A stretch of 64,000 nt of DNA from NCBI GenBank assembly GCA_013368375.1, contig JAACJP010000005.1, positions 186,001 to 250,000 on the forward strand. Direction: 5' to 3'. The position numbers and the translations under genes were made by a program. Positions 50,368 to 62,629 of this stretch are shown one piece after another. Position 1 is the first letter of the stretch. Every line of letters starts with the position of its first letter. Source of the stretch: Tricholomella constricta (lineage: Eukaryota > Basidiomycota > Agaricomycetes > Agaricales > Lyophyllaceae). Under the pieces are notes generated by a model. The model did not search any database. It saw nothing but the letters and a program-made list of their open reading frames with translations, and was not told the DNA's origin.

Positions 50368-52464
50368 TTAAGGAGGTGATCTGAGGTACTCTAAAGCTGT
50401 TCCATGTGCATCACCCGTCACCGGATAACTCTTTGATATGAGTTGGAGGTGACACTGAGGCGAACTCTCCCAAGCAAGAAGCGTGTCCTTTGGCGGCGCC
50501 CCGGGGCATATTGCGGCAGCGTAAGGGCGAACTCCTCCATACACAGCCTTCACCATTTGAGTCCCAAACAACGAACCGCTGGGAAGCAGCAAAAATGCCC
50601 AAAACATCACCCCGATTGTTGAGAAAACGAGAGGCACGAAACCCAGGGCATAGTAAGGCTTGTAACACGAACTCATACGGCCGCCAGTACTGAATACCTC
50701 GATAGGAGCTGACTGCAGCGCAGCCCATCCATTATATCCCAAGCTCCCGATGATGTACGATCCCCCGACCTGCCCAACCCACCTAGCAAGCGCGGTGGTG
50801 GTGGTGTTAACGTACTCGAAGCCTTCGTCGAGCAGCATCAATCCCGCAAATTTCTGCCTCTCGTCGGCATGTGCGATACTGTCGAAGATGACATCACCCA
50901 TCAACGAGATGACATTTCCCCCACTCCCTCGACCATAGACCACATTTGAAAAGAGGTGCGCGTTTCTAGGACGGATGAAATGTGTTGTGGGAGAAATGTG
51001 GTTGTAGGTGAGGGTATAGCGCTCGTACGGAACGAATGGGCTGAATTCAGTAGTGTCGTTCCTAACGTTCCGAGTATCCCAGTAGTAATCGGCAAGGACG
51101 TAGGTGAGATCGCTGGGGAGGCGGGTAAGGTCGAGAGACATGTTGCGGGCGGCGTCAACTTGGATAGTGGCAGCCACCATGCTGACCCGTGTAGCCGTGG
51201 CGCAGACCATTCGTTCCAATCCATGCAGCACAGCTCCGTCCACTGAGTGCGTTCCACCGATCCCAAGGAGAGAACACATGCTTCCTACATCCCTGCCCCC
51301 TTGAGGAATGCTCAGCTGTCGTTGAAGAGCCTCTGTGCAATTACCCATAAAGTCCGAGTCCGGCCTTGAGGCGAAGGGATCAGATGTCGGTAAACGGTGA
51401 GTGGCGACATTTGCTACACCCGACAGGATAATGTTTGAACCATTGATGCTTTTCAGAAGTCCTTTCGCGTCGAGAGAGGAGGAGTTGAAGAAGGGTTGGA
51501 AGTATGTGCGTATATTATCCACCGTCTTTCCCAGCACGTCCCTCATGTAATCAGGTCCCGTATATTGCCTCCAGGTGCCGTTGGTGCGCATGAATTCCTG
51601 GCCAAGCTCCGTGTCGAACATGAGGCGCGAATCAAAAATTCCTAATGACATGCAGCCCACGTCCATTTCTACCGCCATTGTTTGAGCGAGTTCCACTTTG
51701 GTGTTCGGCTGAAGTTGGGGTACACCGACAACCATGCTGAAGCCCGTCGCATGCGGCTCGATGGCGAGGCCCTTTTCAATAACAGGGGTGCGGAGTCTAT
51801 GGGTCGTGGGCCCGAGATAAAAAGTGTTTATATCCGAGTCGCCTGTTTTTAATAAGCGGGCGAGCTGACGCGGCATGAGGGCATCAGTGTCTGTGATGTT
51901 GAGGCCGCTGAAGAACTCCCTATCGGCATAGGTCCCGTTACGCCAGGCGGTGCAATTATGTGAAAAAACCTCGTTAACGAAGGGAACGAGCGAACTGGAA
52001 TTGCAGCGATAGGTTTTGACCTTCGATAGGTCAGTGCCGTTGATCATATTCGCGAGGACAAGGGATTGAGCGGCGTCGACGGAATTAATTGACGCTGGAG
52101 AGTCGATCGTGTTTGGCCCAGGCACAGAACACGCATAGAAACCCAGGAATCCTATGTCGCTGAGGGAGGTGAATATTGTGTAGGAAAGCGAGAGGAAAAG
52201 AATCAGGAGAAGGTGTGTGGGAGGAGTGGGATCCGTCTGGTTGCGTCTAATCCGGGTAAAGATCCACTTGATGGTGGATTTGGTGGCGCTGGAAGCACCA
52301 ATAATTCGATTCAGTGTGTCGTGGGTAGATATAGATGCAACGCGAGGGGCACTCCCGAGGATGAGGATGCCGATAATCGCCAAGCCGGCATATGTGAGGA
52401 TCTGAATGGCAACGCGAAGAATAAAGGTTATCTGACCAATGGACAACAACGATGATATGATCAT
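50368..52464 (-). CDS. large membrane protein with glycosylated ectodomain, tandem paralogue B
   Basis: Intronless, 698 residues from ATG 52464 (MIISSLLSIGQITFILRVAIQ). Frame upstream to 52572 lacks an ATG. Same layout as paralogue A: two N-terminal hydrophobic helices, the conserved FTSLSDIGFLGFYACS stretch, a large ectodomain rich in sequons, the conserved WAALQSAPIEVFSTGGR motif (A has SALQSAPIHVLSTGGR), and one C-terminal helix (LGFVPLVFSTIGVMFWAFLLL). Both end in CPGA..K.T.LAWE..P.. and a final YPLTGDAHAT/YPVTGDAHGT box. The tandem arrangement and like orientation point to a local duplication. Function unknown. Confidence 0.75.
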   Translation of the reverse strand: MIISSLLSIGQITFILRVAIQILTYAGLAIIGILILGSAPRVASISTHDTLNRIIGASSATKSTIKWIFTRIRRNQTDPTPPTHLLLILFLSLSYTIFTSLSDIGFLGFYACSVPGPNTIDSPASINSVDAAQSLVLANMINGTDLSKVKTYRCNSSSLVPFVNEVFSHNCTAWRNGTYADREFFSGLNITDTDALMPRQLARLLKTGDSDINTFYLGPTTHRLRTPVIEKGLAIEPHATGFSMVVGVPQLQPNTKVELAQTMAVEMDVGCMSLGIFDSRLMFDTELGQEFMRTNGTWRQYTGPDYMRDVLGKTVDNIRTYFQPFFNSSSLDAKGLLKSINGSNIILSGVANVATHRLPTSDPFASRPDSDFMGNCTEALQRQLSIPQGGRDVGSMCSLLGIGGTHSVDGAVLHGLERMVCATATRVSMVAATIQVDAARNMSLDLTRLPSDLTYVLADYYWDTRNVRNDTTEFSPFVPYERYTLTYNHISPTTHFIRPRNAHLFSNVVYGRGSGGNVISLMGDVIFDSIAHADERQKFAGLMLLDEGFEYVNTTTTALARWVGQVGGSYIIGSLGYNGWAALQSAPIEVFSTGGRMSSCYKPYYALGFVPLVFSTIGVMFWAFLLLPSGSLFGTQMVKAVYGGVRPYAAAICPGAPPKDTLLAWESSPQCHLQLISKSYPVTGDAHGTALEYLRSPP

Positions 52465-54124
52465 AGCGAAGGAGGGACGGGATTGCAGTAGACCAGATGG
52501 CGGAAACCTGATAATGCATGAAGATAAAGTCGGAATTAAAGGGCCACACGAGGATAGTTTCGTCGCAAGCAATCATTCTGCCTGTGCGATGAGATATATG
52601 TCAGTCGCCATGCAATTTTGGCAGATCCGAGAAGGAACCTATTTTTGACTACTTCACATGAGTCGCAATTTCGTAAGGTAGAGCTACATATTCAAAAGTA
52701 TAAGCCTAGCAGAGGATGAGAAGATGGGTATTCTCAAACATATAACCACCCACCGAGCAGAAATTGAAGTCCAAGTTGAATGGCGTCTAATCTAAATGTC
52801 GCATGCCATACGCTGGCAAAGGCTGGCAACAGCGTGGGGCGTTGATCCAAGTAAAAGGTCCTGTAAGGATATTTCGAACTATACATCTCTGCTGACAGGA
52901 GGGTCATAGCCCCAAACCTGGTCATTCAAATTCAAGTCGTTTGTGCTCCAGAGCTCGGTAGTATGGAAAGGGACACCGCCTGGTGTCAGATCAAACCCGC
53001 CAGCGTCAGTCGTCATGGTTGCCCATGTTCATCTCAATGTATGATTTTGGCCAATTGAGCGAAATCCTGTGACGGCGATCTTGCTGACCTTCGATCGTTG
53101 ATCGTTGTGGGCAAAAACCGGCGGAGCTGTGCCACAACAATGCGTTAAATAAGTGGGTGACTTCCCGTAAGAGTCTGACAACGATTTAGAAAATTCTAAG
53201 TAGTTGCAGAAAGCCTTATGAGCCGAGATGCCGGAGCCCCAATAGGAAGGATGTCCGTCGTCAAGCGCCTGAAATCAGTCTGCAGAGGCCTCCCGACCCC
53301 TCTGCAGAACAGAAAAGGCCCTCCAGACTCGATCGGCGTGATGGAATCTCTTCGCTTATGTTGTCGCCAACCAGTTTCAATTTTCAGATATTTCCAGATT
53401 CTTACGGGAAGTCACCCAGTCTACCAGCGCTGTATCGATGAAGACTGGAAGATCCTAACGGCGTTTGTCAGCGTCCACTCACTTCGGAGCGAGTCCAATG
53501 CCGACAGCAGGTCGCACGAATGACTTGAGATTGAGAGGCTCTTTGAGTTTGGAAGGAGGGCATTTATATCTACAGGATGGATTGGACAGGCCGACTCGGA
53601 GAAGCGGTAAACAAAACAAATGTCATTGTCTCTACACCACACTAGTCCTCCTGCGTCATTCACCTTGACTTTACACGAGTGGCGTCGGTACTTAGGCATT
53701 ACTCAGGCAGAATCAGGTACATACAGCCGTCGCGAATCGCTCAAGAATCAACGTCGCAAAATTGGCGCCAACCACTCCTAATAGTCAAGCAGCTCCTTCC
53801 ATGGGACGCATATCTCCAGCAGCCACCTCATCACAAACACTCGTTTTGACCATGAAATAAAATAAATCGGATTACACGAGCAGCAGCGACAGGTGAGCAA
53901 GCAAGCCCTGAACAGCAGACGACAACCAGAGGGGCCCCCTCCGATGTATTACCCTCCCACCAAACCAACCAACTCAACCAGCCGCTGCGCCCCTTTATCT
54001 ACCTCCCATCCGCGCCGGGAATAAATCACAAACAGGCCTGTGTCCCCCGACCTTTCGCTTCACTTCACTCTCGACGCGCACTCCGGCTATAACGAGGACA
54101 AGAGAGTATAGACTTTTTTTTCCC
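52465..54124. other. intergenic, 1.7 kb, no gene supported
   Basis: Open frames here (for example 53218-53523) are short, lack splice support and have no family motifs. It holds the upstream region of paralogue B and the 3' side of SEC61, including a T run at about 54114-54121. Confidence 0.4.
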
Positions 54125-55942
54125 TTACAGCAAGTCACCGAACGCGGCCATCTCAGGACCGCCAGATTCCTAAACAGACAATAGCATGAGTTCAATCTTA
54201 CAGACAAAATAAAGAAGCAACGCACCTTCATGCCTATCTCCCAGTCTACGCAAATGTCAGCAAAAGGACGCAAAAAGATAAGGGAGACGCACAGCTGTAA
54301 ATGATAGTAACGGCCATGAGGATACCGGTGCCGCTGCCAATAGCGCCCATGAGGTCGGCCGCGACGGACAAGAGCCCGAGGATGGCACCACCAAACGCGG
54401 CCGCCGTGGGAATGACGCGCTTCAGCTCCTTGTACATGGAGCCCTCACGATGGCCGGCCATGACCTGGGTAACGGATGTCAATCAGTCGGCTGGCGGAGA
54501 AAAATCTGTGCGCACCATCTGCTGGTCCTTGAGTTGCTTGGCGACGTCCCGAGGGCCAGAACCGGAGACTTCAATCCAGGTCTTGGAGAAGAGGGCGCAG
54601 GCGGAAAGCATGAAGGTGATGTAGACGGCGGTGTGGATGGGATCGAGGATGGCCTCCTTCATGGTGTGGGGCGGGGAGATGTAGTACGCAATGCCAGACT
54701 TGGCGACGAGCTGAGGAGAGTCATCCATGGGCTGGTTGAAGCAGTGATAAGCTATGGCGTCTACAGTAATAAAGGGAAGACCATACCTCCCAGACACCGA
54801 GAAGCTTGACGAAGAAGTTGCTGGGGAAGCGGGTGGCGAGCATCTGCGAAACGATAAAGACGTTTGAGGTCAGGGCAGACTCCAGCATGATGGGCATGTT
54901 GGAGGTGTAGAATAGCTTGACAGGGTAGGATCCACGCTGGCCACGGAACTTGTTGCTTTTGACGGGGATCTCAATACGGAAGCCCTGGAGATAAATGACG
55001 ACGGCAAAGATGGCAATGGTGGCGATGAGGTTCATGACGTTGGGGAGGCGATCGCGCCAGAAGGCCTCGCGGAGGGCGCGGCCCTTGTCGTTCCACGTGA
55101 AGAGGAGGTGGAAGAGAGCGACGAGAGCACCTTCGAACTCGGGGCCACGGCCAGTGTTGACGGTGGTAGGCGAGAAGGCCTTCCATACGATGGACTCACA
55201 GATATTGGTGGCGATGAAGAGGTTGATGCCGGAGCCGAGACCGTAGCCCTTCTGGAGGAGCTCGTCGAGGAGGATGACGATGAGGGCGGCGACAACAAGT
55301 TGGATGATGAGAAGAAGACAGACACCAGCGCCGAGGTCGCTGGGTTGGCCATAGAGTCCCGTGAGGACGTAGACAGTTGCCTGACCGAGAGAGATGATAA
55401 GAGCGAAAACTAAAGGGAAATTTATTAGTTAGTGACGCGATGAAACAGTCAAACTGCATCTGGCCTGGAAAAAGGCACTCACGTTTCTGTCCACCACTGA
55501 ATAGCGCACGATCCTCCTTCAACGCAAAGTCAACATCAATCAAGTTGGCGCCAGCGAGAAGTTGCATGATCATTCCAGAGGTAACTATGGGTGTAATGCC
55601 GAGTTCCATGAGAGTACCGCGGTTAGAGGCCAGGATGACTCGCATCCAGTAAAGAGGGTCGGAGGAGTCTGACGACATAATGCCGTAGAGGGGGACTTGG
55701 GAGCAAACAAGGAAGATAAGGAGGGTAACCGCGGTCCATAGCACTTTTTGGTTGAAAGGAACCTAGAACGACGTATAAGAATGAATCAAAGGAATGGAAT
55801 GAGTTGAACTTACCTTGCGATCCGGCGACGAGACCTCGGGGAGGATGGGAAGGAACGGGCGGACGAGATTGAGGAACCGGACTGCGTAAATAATGGGTTA
55901 GCTTTGGTGATGGATAGCAGAGAAGTACGAACATCCGCTCAT
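54125..55942 (-). CDS. SEC61: Sec61 alpha subunit, ER protein translocation channel
   Basis: Forms the channel for co- and post-translational protein entry into the ER with the beta and gamma subunits. Exons (minus): 55942-55933, 55881-55814, 55762-55483, 55409-54787, 54731-54516, 54464-54293, 54245-54226, 54169-54125; total 1,434 nt, 477 residues, the normal length. Visible: [30 protein letters not shown] (plug side), [28 protein letters not shown], the cytosolic loop [57 protein letters not shown] and the C-terminal [20 protein letters not shown]. Ten membrane helices are expected. Introns are 47-73 nt. Essential single-copy gene. Confidence 0.96.
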
Positions 55943-56921
55943 GGTGGAGGAAGACGAAGGAGCGGGGAGGAGACAAGTTGTGAGCTACACCGATCGCCAC
56001 CTCACTCTTTTCCAGACGTGGCAGCTTATGTCATCATCATGGGTTAGGGTTACACGCGACCAGCAGAAGGTTTTTCAAACATTTTCATGCAGATCCCACA
56101 CTCAATCAATGTCAGGTGGTGAGCCTGCTTGGTTTCAAGCTGCATTCAACCGTGCGATAGAGCCCATAAAGATTGAGTTAAGGCGTGAGCTGGGAAAGAC
56201 AATGAGGATCTGTGCTCTCGTAGGTTGCCCTGACCTCATCTTTCACCATCGTCACCCTCCAATAGTCCTACAACGAGACATGTGGCACCGGCGACGCTGC
56301 AACCCTTTACGTTGTCCCTTTTGAAAATGGGGAGTACCCGACGGAACCCCCGGTGTGTTGACTTTCCCCCCTGTTATGTCTCTGCTCACTTATCTCATTC
56401 AATTAGCACAACTTACCAGCTCTGACATCTCCCAAGATCGTCCGTGAGCTCAACGTCAATGAGGCGAATTCATATTACAAAGGGTATGGCCTGCCAGGCT
56501 GGCCCCCCTTGGAACATCGTATCGCGAAAATTCTTCATGCGATTGGTTGTGGGCCGCCGCCTCATTTTGACTAGTCCTTCCACCATATTCAATGTATGCC
56601 TCTGTCAATCATACTTAATACAATGGGAGCAACCTGGCTTGCCTTCTTCCGACAATGATCCACTAGGAACCACGTAACCGCCAAATGATGAAATCAACCA
56701 CAAAACCATGAGATGAAGATTCACTGACCATGTTTCACAGTCATCTAATAAAACGATCCCTTCAAAATCTGCTCTGAACGTCCACAGAAGAAAATACATT
56801 GATGAAAAAAAAAAGAAAAAAAAGTAGGCGGCATCCGTGTCTGCCTAATTCACCATAAAGTCAAATCATACAAGTCGTCCTCACATCGCCGGCCATTAAC
56901 AGGCCAGTCTCAATTATTTGC
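55943..56921. other. intergenic between SEC61 and glyoxal oxidase
   Basis: SEC61 promoter side at the left and glyoxal oxidase 3' side at the right, with an A-rich run at about 56804-56824. No coding feature supported. Confidence 0.4.
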
Positions 56922-58827
56922 TCATACACTCGAAACCGGCATCCGCACACCCTGATCGGGGCGGGGCGGATTGCCGCCGTCCCCGACCATCACTTTCACG
57001 GCCTGACTGTACACCTCGCCGCCGACGAGGAAGACGAACGCCGGGCCGGGGGGATAGACGTTGTTGTTGGGCGGCGCCGTGATTTCGAGCTCGAGCATGG
57101 TGTCGCTGCCGCTGCCACGCAGCGTGTGCTCCAGGAACACGAGACGCGAGTTGGCGTGGAACGAGTGCGTGGCAAAGCCGAGGTCCATGAGCGATACTGC
57201 AGGCCCCATGAACAGAGACAGTGAGTAAGTGCGTGGGTGCGAAAACGTTTGGTGGCGCACCTTTTGTTGGAGCTCCATGCAGGTCAGCTGGGATGTTCAC
57301 CCGCAGCGTCGCCCTCTGGTTGAACAGAATCTGCGCTGGGGCACTGATGATGGCGGGACGCGGGGCGTTCGCAGTGATAAACTCTGGATTGAGGTACTCG
57401 ACGCGGAACTCTGTGGGGAATTGCGATTCAGACGCGGGCACGACGGTGGCGTGGGGGTTCGAGCCCGCCACCATGATATTTCTAATTAAGACAACAAGCG
57501 ATGGGCATCAAAGCATCCAGATGGGGAAGATGGATAGACGCACCCCTGCGGCGTCAGCACCGCGGACGAATGGTACATCCTGGCAATATCACTTTCCGGC
57601 AGCCCTTCATGCGAGATGCGCGCACCACGCGGGGCGTCTGTCTTGTAGAGCAAGGCACGGCGCGCAGGGTGATCCGAATTCGACATGCCCGTTGCATTGG
57701 TGCCGCGGATGCTGGGGTATCCCCCATACCCCGTCTGTGCGCCGTTGATGAGGAGGAGGTCGCCGGTGGGCAGCAGGACGCTCTCGAGCAACACACGCGT
57801 CTCAGGCATGCGCTCGACCTCCCACCCGCGCGCAACGCCCAGTGGAGTAAGCGTGATGCGGCTGCACTGGTCGGAGGCGGGGTCCTGCGTGGAGAGGTTT
57901 GCTTCAGGGATGCGTGGGTCAGTGGCGGAGCCGCCGCAGACGAGGACTGAGGGCTCGTAGAGGGGCGGGGAGAGCGGGAGGAGCTGGGCGGTGCCGTCGA
58001 AGGGGTTAGTGACGTGCACGCCATTGGGTATGTCGGGGAGACGCGTCTCGGTGCCCGTGGCGATGTTGTAGATCATAGTGAGGTTGTTGGCGACAATGAA
58101 GACATTGCCGGACGGGAGGACGAAAGATCTAGCGCGGGTGAACGGTCAGCGGGAGAATGGGCTGCGCGGAGCAGAGGCATACGGACCTTGGGAACATGTT
58201 GACTGGCTCCGCATCCAAGAGGAACTTGCTGGGGCGGACTGTGCCAGCTTCTCCAGCCCTGCCGGGGAAGAACTCGATGCTGTTGGCTGCGTCGGTGTTG
58301 TAAAAAGTGTTCGAATGGCTTCCTCCTATAACCATGAGGCTGCCGTCCGGAATGCGCAGCCCCGTCGGGTACCACCGCAACTCAGCCAAATGGACATTCG
58401 CAGGGTCCTCAAAGACAGTGCAGTTCACACCCCCAGGCGAAGTACAGGGGTCAAAGAGACGAATCCCCATACGTCCGTCGGCAGGAGGCTGGTAGGGGTC
58501 CTCCCGCGGCTGCCCGGCGACAGCGACGAGCGTCCCGTTGCTGATAAACCCACCGCCGGCGCAGAACGTGTTTGTGAGGGTTTCGAGGGGGGTGGCGACA
58601 TTCTTCTCCAGGTCCCAGAGCGCGGCCCATGCACGAGCGCCGTTGGGGAGCAGGAGGGGGTTGCCGTCAGCGCGATCATACATGAGAACAAGCGTGGGCG
58701 AGACGACGATGGCCTCGATGGCGACAATTCCGCTCGTGCCATTTTGGACGAACGTCCACTGCTGCACGGCGGCGGCGGAGGTGAGGAGTAACGAAAGGAG
58801 AAGCGGGAGCACAATGTTCAGCATCAT
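56922..58827 (-). CDS. glyoxal oxidase, secreted copper radical oxidase (AA5_1)
   Basis: Oxidises aldehydes such as glyoxal and methylglyoxal outside the cell and makes H2O2 for peroxidases in wood decay. Exons (minus): 58827-58187, 58128-57544, 57481-57261, 57196-56922; total 1,722 nt, 573 residues, near the usual 560. Signal peptide at residues 1-20 (MMLNIVLPLLLSLLLTSAAA). The copper and radical residues of the family are all there: Cys in NTFCAGGG (89) that crosslinks to Tyr in RWYPT (about 152), axial Tyr and His in RMYHSSAVL, and His in GSNPH. The C-terminal immunoglobulin-like domain (VSLMDLGFATHSFHANSRLVFLEH...) is complete. Galactose oxidase and ligand-binding WSC domains are absent, so glyoxal oxidase is the best call. 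Confidence 0.92.
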
Positions 58828-59899
58828 GGATGAGAGGTGGTGGCAAGGAGAAGCCTACTATGCGCACGGCATCAGAGCCCCACCCCATGGGAGCAAATAC
58901 GCACGGGAAACTAGAGTGATTCTCATCGTGTGCTGAGGCAGTTTGCTATCCGGTACATTTGATGGGAAGAGAGGTGTTAAAATAGCAGATACGTGGACAT
59001 CTTCTTCCCAAAACCGACTGCGCATGGATGGGCCGAGTCCGCCCCGTAACGGTCCACAGATGCCGCACAGGGCTAGGGCCACCGTGCATCCGCTCGCGCA
59101 CAAGATGCCTGAGCGGATTGCGATATAATGCACCACAGAGAAGGCGAGTGAGGGCAAGAAAAATACGCGAGAACCAGGTGTGAGATATTGAGTTCCGGAC
59201 GCTGGCAGTGGAAGGCTTCTTCGACGATGCTGACTTTGCGGGCATAGTACGAGCGTGACGTCCACGATCCACGGCATTGACTGCGGACGTAGGTGCTTGT
59301 AGCATCTGATGAGCGATCAAAGACAAAGCTAGCATATGGGTGCTTCTTGCTTTTCAACATTATAGATGCTCTGAGGTTTGGAGACGGAGGGCAACGGAGG
59401 CTTGAGGCGAAGAAGAGACAAGCGTCCGGTAGTCTGAATCATGCAGTAGAGAAGGCTCAGTGCGGGGAGCTTGTTCTGAACCTAGAAAAACTGAGCAACG
59501 CTGAGTGTGGGTGAGTCACCTTCAGGCCGAAATTCAGCGATGGATACCGCCAGAAAACAGAGTTTCATACTGCACCCGAGTCGATTTGTGAACGAGCGTA
59601 GAGGATTAATTTTCTATCCATGTCGCATAAAGATCATTATTAAACCTAGAGTATCGAGTCTACAAACAACGGCGTCGCCACGCGTCGTCCCTGTTTCTGA
59701 AAGTCTGATGTGGCAACTTGGAAGGGGATTTGAGCGCAGCAAGGAAGGGGCAGGGTAGGTAGGTAGGCAGACAGGGCAGAGGAGCCCCGCCACCAAGTCA
59801 TTAGTTCCGGGAATCATTACACAAGGCAGCTACGTGCGCTGGGCACGCGTCTGGGGTAAATGGTAGTAAATCGGCCTAGATGGGAAGAGAAAGCGTGTC
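58828..59899. other. intergenic between glyoxal oxidase and DGK1
   Basis: Upstream region of the glyoxal oxidase gene plus the 3' side of DGK1. Short open frames only. Confidence 0.4.
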
Positions 59900-61273
59900 T
59901 TAAGATGGAGTGGAAAAGAGCCCAAGGAGTTTTAGGAAACCGAGGATGCAGCCGCCGGAGATGATGGGGAGTGTCAGGTTGTCGTCCAATGATCCCACGT
60001 CTAGGGGTGGGTCGCGGATCAGTGCAAGAAAAGAGGGAGAATATGAACCAGGCGTACCGAGAGCTTCAGCTACGCCGCTGACCAAACCCGCCACGAGACC
60101 GATGGCACCGAGACCCGCCCAACCGCCTGCGCCGTGGAGGCCCGCATCACCAAATCCGAGCGAGGAGAGGAGTGTCGAGGAGCTGCGGACGCCACCGTCC
60201 CACCACCAGCTGAGATCGCCGCGAACGGGGGCGACCCAGCCCCAGAAACCGACGGCAATGCAGGCGCCGGTGATGGTGGCGGCAATGAAGCCCGCGAGCG
60301 ACTTGCGGGGGGCGAGTGGCAGCCCAAGAACAGGGGAACGGGATGGCAGCCGCGGCGTCTTGGACCCAAAGAGGCGCCCAAAGAAGGAAGCTGTGGTGTC
60401 TGCCCAGGAGAGGCTGTATAGGAGGGGATGAGTAGGCTATAAGCGTCACGGCGAAAAGTCGTACATTAGGATGGCGACGGTGGCGACGTCTTGGGGGTAA
60501 AAGGTGAGGGCGAAATTGACACCGAGGATATACCATATCACTCCGTTTGAGGAGTTCTTGGAGAAGGAGATAAGGTGCGGTCAGGAGTAGAGACCAATCA
60601 AGAGACGTACCTTTTCGCTCTCGCGCATGAGGAAGCCAAGGAAGCGCTCATATATCCGCTCAAAGGCTGGTGACCGCAGTCTAAGGATGTCGGCGGGGAT
60701 GATAACTGCGAGAGCCGTCCAGAGCACAAAAATGACAGTCTTGACATCGCCATTAGAGACATAGAGATACACGGTGAAGAACCCTGGGGCATGCATGTGT
60801 GTGAACGGACGTATATATCGAATCAAAGGAACAAACGCACCGATAGAAGAGTGCAACAGCTTCCGTGGTATCTCCCAGTCAATTTTTTTGAGCTCTATCC
60901 CTGAGGGTGTTGGTGACGCCACAGCGGAGCCATTTTGTCGTTGGCGCAGGCTCTGGGAAGAGGGTTGCGAATGCAAAGCAGCACCATTCAGGGTGGCCTC
61001 GACTTCGCTAAGGTCACATTTTTCGTCAGACTCGCAATCCTGTTCGTCCATGTCGTCGAGATGGCCCAACCCCTCTAAGGTCTTGATTACTTTTCGAGTG
61101 ATGTTCTTGACGCCTTTTGCGTCGGCCGATAAGGGGGTAGGAGAGAAGGTGACGATGGGCGAGGGTGAGCGCTTGCTGGACAGCGAGCGTGAGGAGGCGG
61201 AGGATTGCGAACGACGACGACGAGGCGAGGATGAGTCGTGTACGTGGAGAAGCACAGATTCGCGCGCGGTCAT
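59900..61273 (-). CDS. DGK1: CTP-dependent diacylglycerol kinase, Dgk1-like
   Basis: Membrane enzyme of the ER/nuclear envelope that makes phosphatidate from diacylglycerol with CTP and opposes the phosphatase Pah1. Exons (minus): 61273-60841, 60783-60611, 60556-60465, 60413-60058, 60000-59900; total 1,155 nt, 384 residues. A Ser-rich N-terminal region of about 120 residues precedes the family core: EIPRKLLHSSIGFFTVYLYVSN, IPADILRLRSPAFERIYE, NGVIWYILGVNFALTFYPQDVA, SWADTTASFFGRLFG, then RKSLAGFIAAT, SEALDVGSLDDNLTLPIISG. The start ATG 61273 is followed by charged, phosphorylatable sequence as in yeast Dgk1. Dolichol kinase shares the fold, but the short size and these motifs favour Dgk1. Confidence 0.88.
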
Positions 61274-61514
61274 TATCTCTAAGAGTACGTAAAGGAGGTC
61301 GTTGGGAACGGTGTCGACGACGCCGAAACCAGTCGTGGGGGACGGGAGGAACGACGAAAGGAAAGGCCCGAATACGACTAACTTAGCACAAAGCGATCAA
61401 CAAAATGCCGAATGCCATTTGTCCACGTGTTAGTCCCTTCGGCACGCCGTTCAGTTGAAAATTTGATATGCAGGCACATCATATCACAGAGTATAGATAC
61501 AAGAGAAGCGCTAT

Positions 61515-62343
61515 CTAATAGACATATCCCAACAGCTTCCCTCCAATGTTTTTGCGACGGGCCTCCTCGTGGTCCAGAATGCCGGAAGAGGTGGTCTGGA
61601 AAGACAATGACATAAGCGGGGCCCGGAAACAAATTGATATTCAGGACATACCAGGATGATGATGCCAAAACCACGGGCAGGCATCAGCAAGTTGACCCAG
61701 CTCTCAATTTGGGTCGCCTGGACGTTAAAACGTGGAGAGATGACCCCGGTCTTGTTGAGGCGACCGTTTAGCTGAATCACGATTTTACCTGAGCGATGGT
61801 CATCGATGATCTCAAATTCACCAATGTATCCTGGAGGGAAGATCGTCTCATTAGTACTGCAAAAAATAAGATGAGGAGCGAAGAGAAAGATTGTAGTCGC
61901 TACAGTGAACTCATCTCCATGGGTTTGAAGAGGCACGTTATTTGGTTACGAGAGACAAAGTACGTTTGTGTATCGGAGCGTTAAAACGAAACATGCGTGG
62001 AGGCAAAGTCGCATGAATCGTAGTTATCACTCCGAGATTTGGCAAGCAAACAGAAGAAAAGAAGAAGAAAAAGAAGAACAGAAAAGTGGAACTGGTGCTC
62101 ACCATGACGCTGCATGACGCTCAAAAATTTTACCACGACCTTGGAGGAGGGTCGGATGAGCACCTGACGCTTGCCACGGCGTTCGGCATTGACGATGTTG
62201 TTCTGTATATTACATTTCGTAAGTTAATTGGATATGGCCGGTGTGAGGACCACATACAAGGCAATCGTTCTGGTTTGAGGCTGTCAGTATGAAAATGGTT
62301 GCATAGGACGCGAAGAACTCACCAGGACAGAGATGCGGACCAT
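61515..62343 (-). CDS. RPS22: 40S ribosomal protein S22 (uS8)
   Basis: Small-subunit protein binding 18S rRNA helices 20-21. Exons (minus): 62343-62323, 62258-62269 (12 nt), 62202-62103, 61830-61652, 61595-61515; total 393 nt, 130 residues, exactly the eukaryotic length. Sequence markers: MVRISVL, NDCL (the microexon alone), [53 protein letters not shown], and the C-terminal [19 protein letters not shown]. All junctions have GT...AG. The intron at 61831-62102 is 272 nt, about five times the others. Divergent from RPS17. Confidence 0.96.
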
Positions 62344-62629
62344 TTTTGCGGATACTGACTGGGGAAACGGAGGAGAATTAGGAATCCGGAAACCCGATGA
62401 GTGTCGTGCTATGGAAAGCGCGAGTCAAACGGGCTGTGGCAGAGACACCACACGAAATTTACCTGGCGGATGTTGAGGGCGTCGAGGGACTTGTGTAAAT
62501 TTTGAAGCTGAGCTGGTCTGACGCGGTGGCGGTGCAGCTATACAGGACCAACAAGCCACTTCGGGATTCTCCGGTCTGGTCGCCAATCTTTACAGTCCCG
62601 TCCCGCTCGACACACTCGACGAATTCAAC
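62344..62629. promoter_or_regulatory. shared promoter region of RPS22 and RPS17
   Basis: 286 bp separate the two ribosomal-protein ATGs, which point away from each other. It should contain both transcription starts. I did not find an unmistakable known ribosomal-protein promoter box by eye. Confidence 0.6.

Noticed and set aside
52464..52572. 36-codon N-terminal extension of paralogue B
   Set aside because: No ATG in the extension; the conserved MIISS start matches paralogue A.
53218..53523. 101-codon plus-strand frame in the 52.5-54.1 kb gap
   Set aside because: No motif, no splice continuity and ordinary composition for non-coding DNA.
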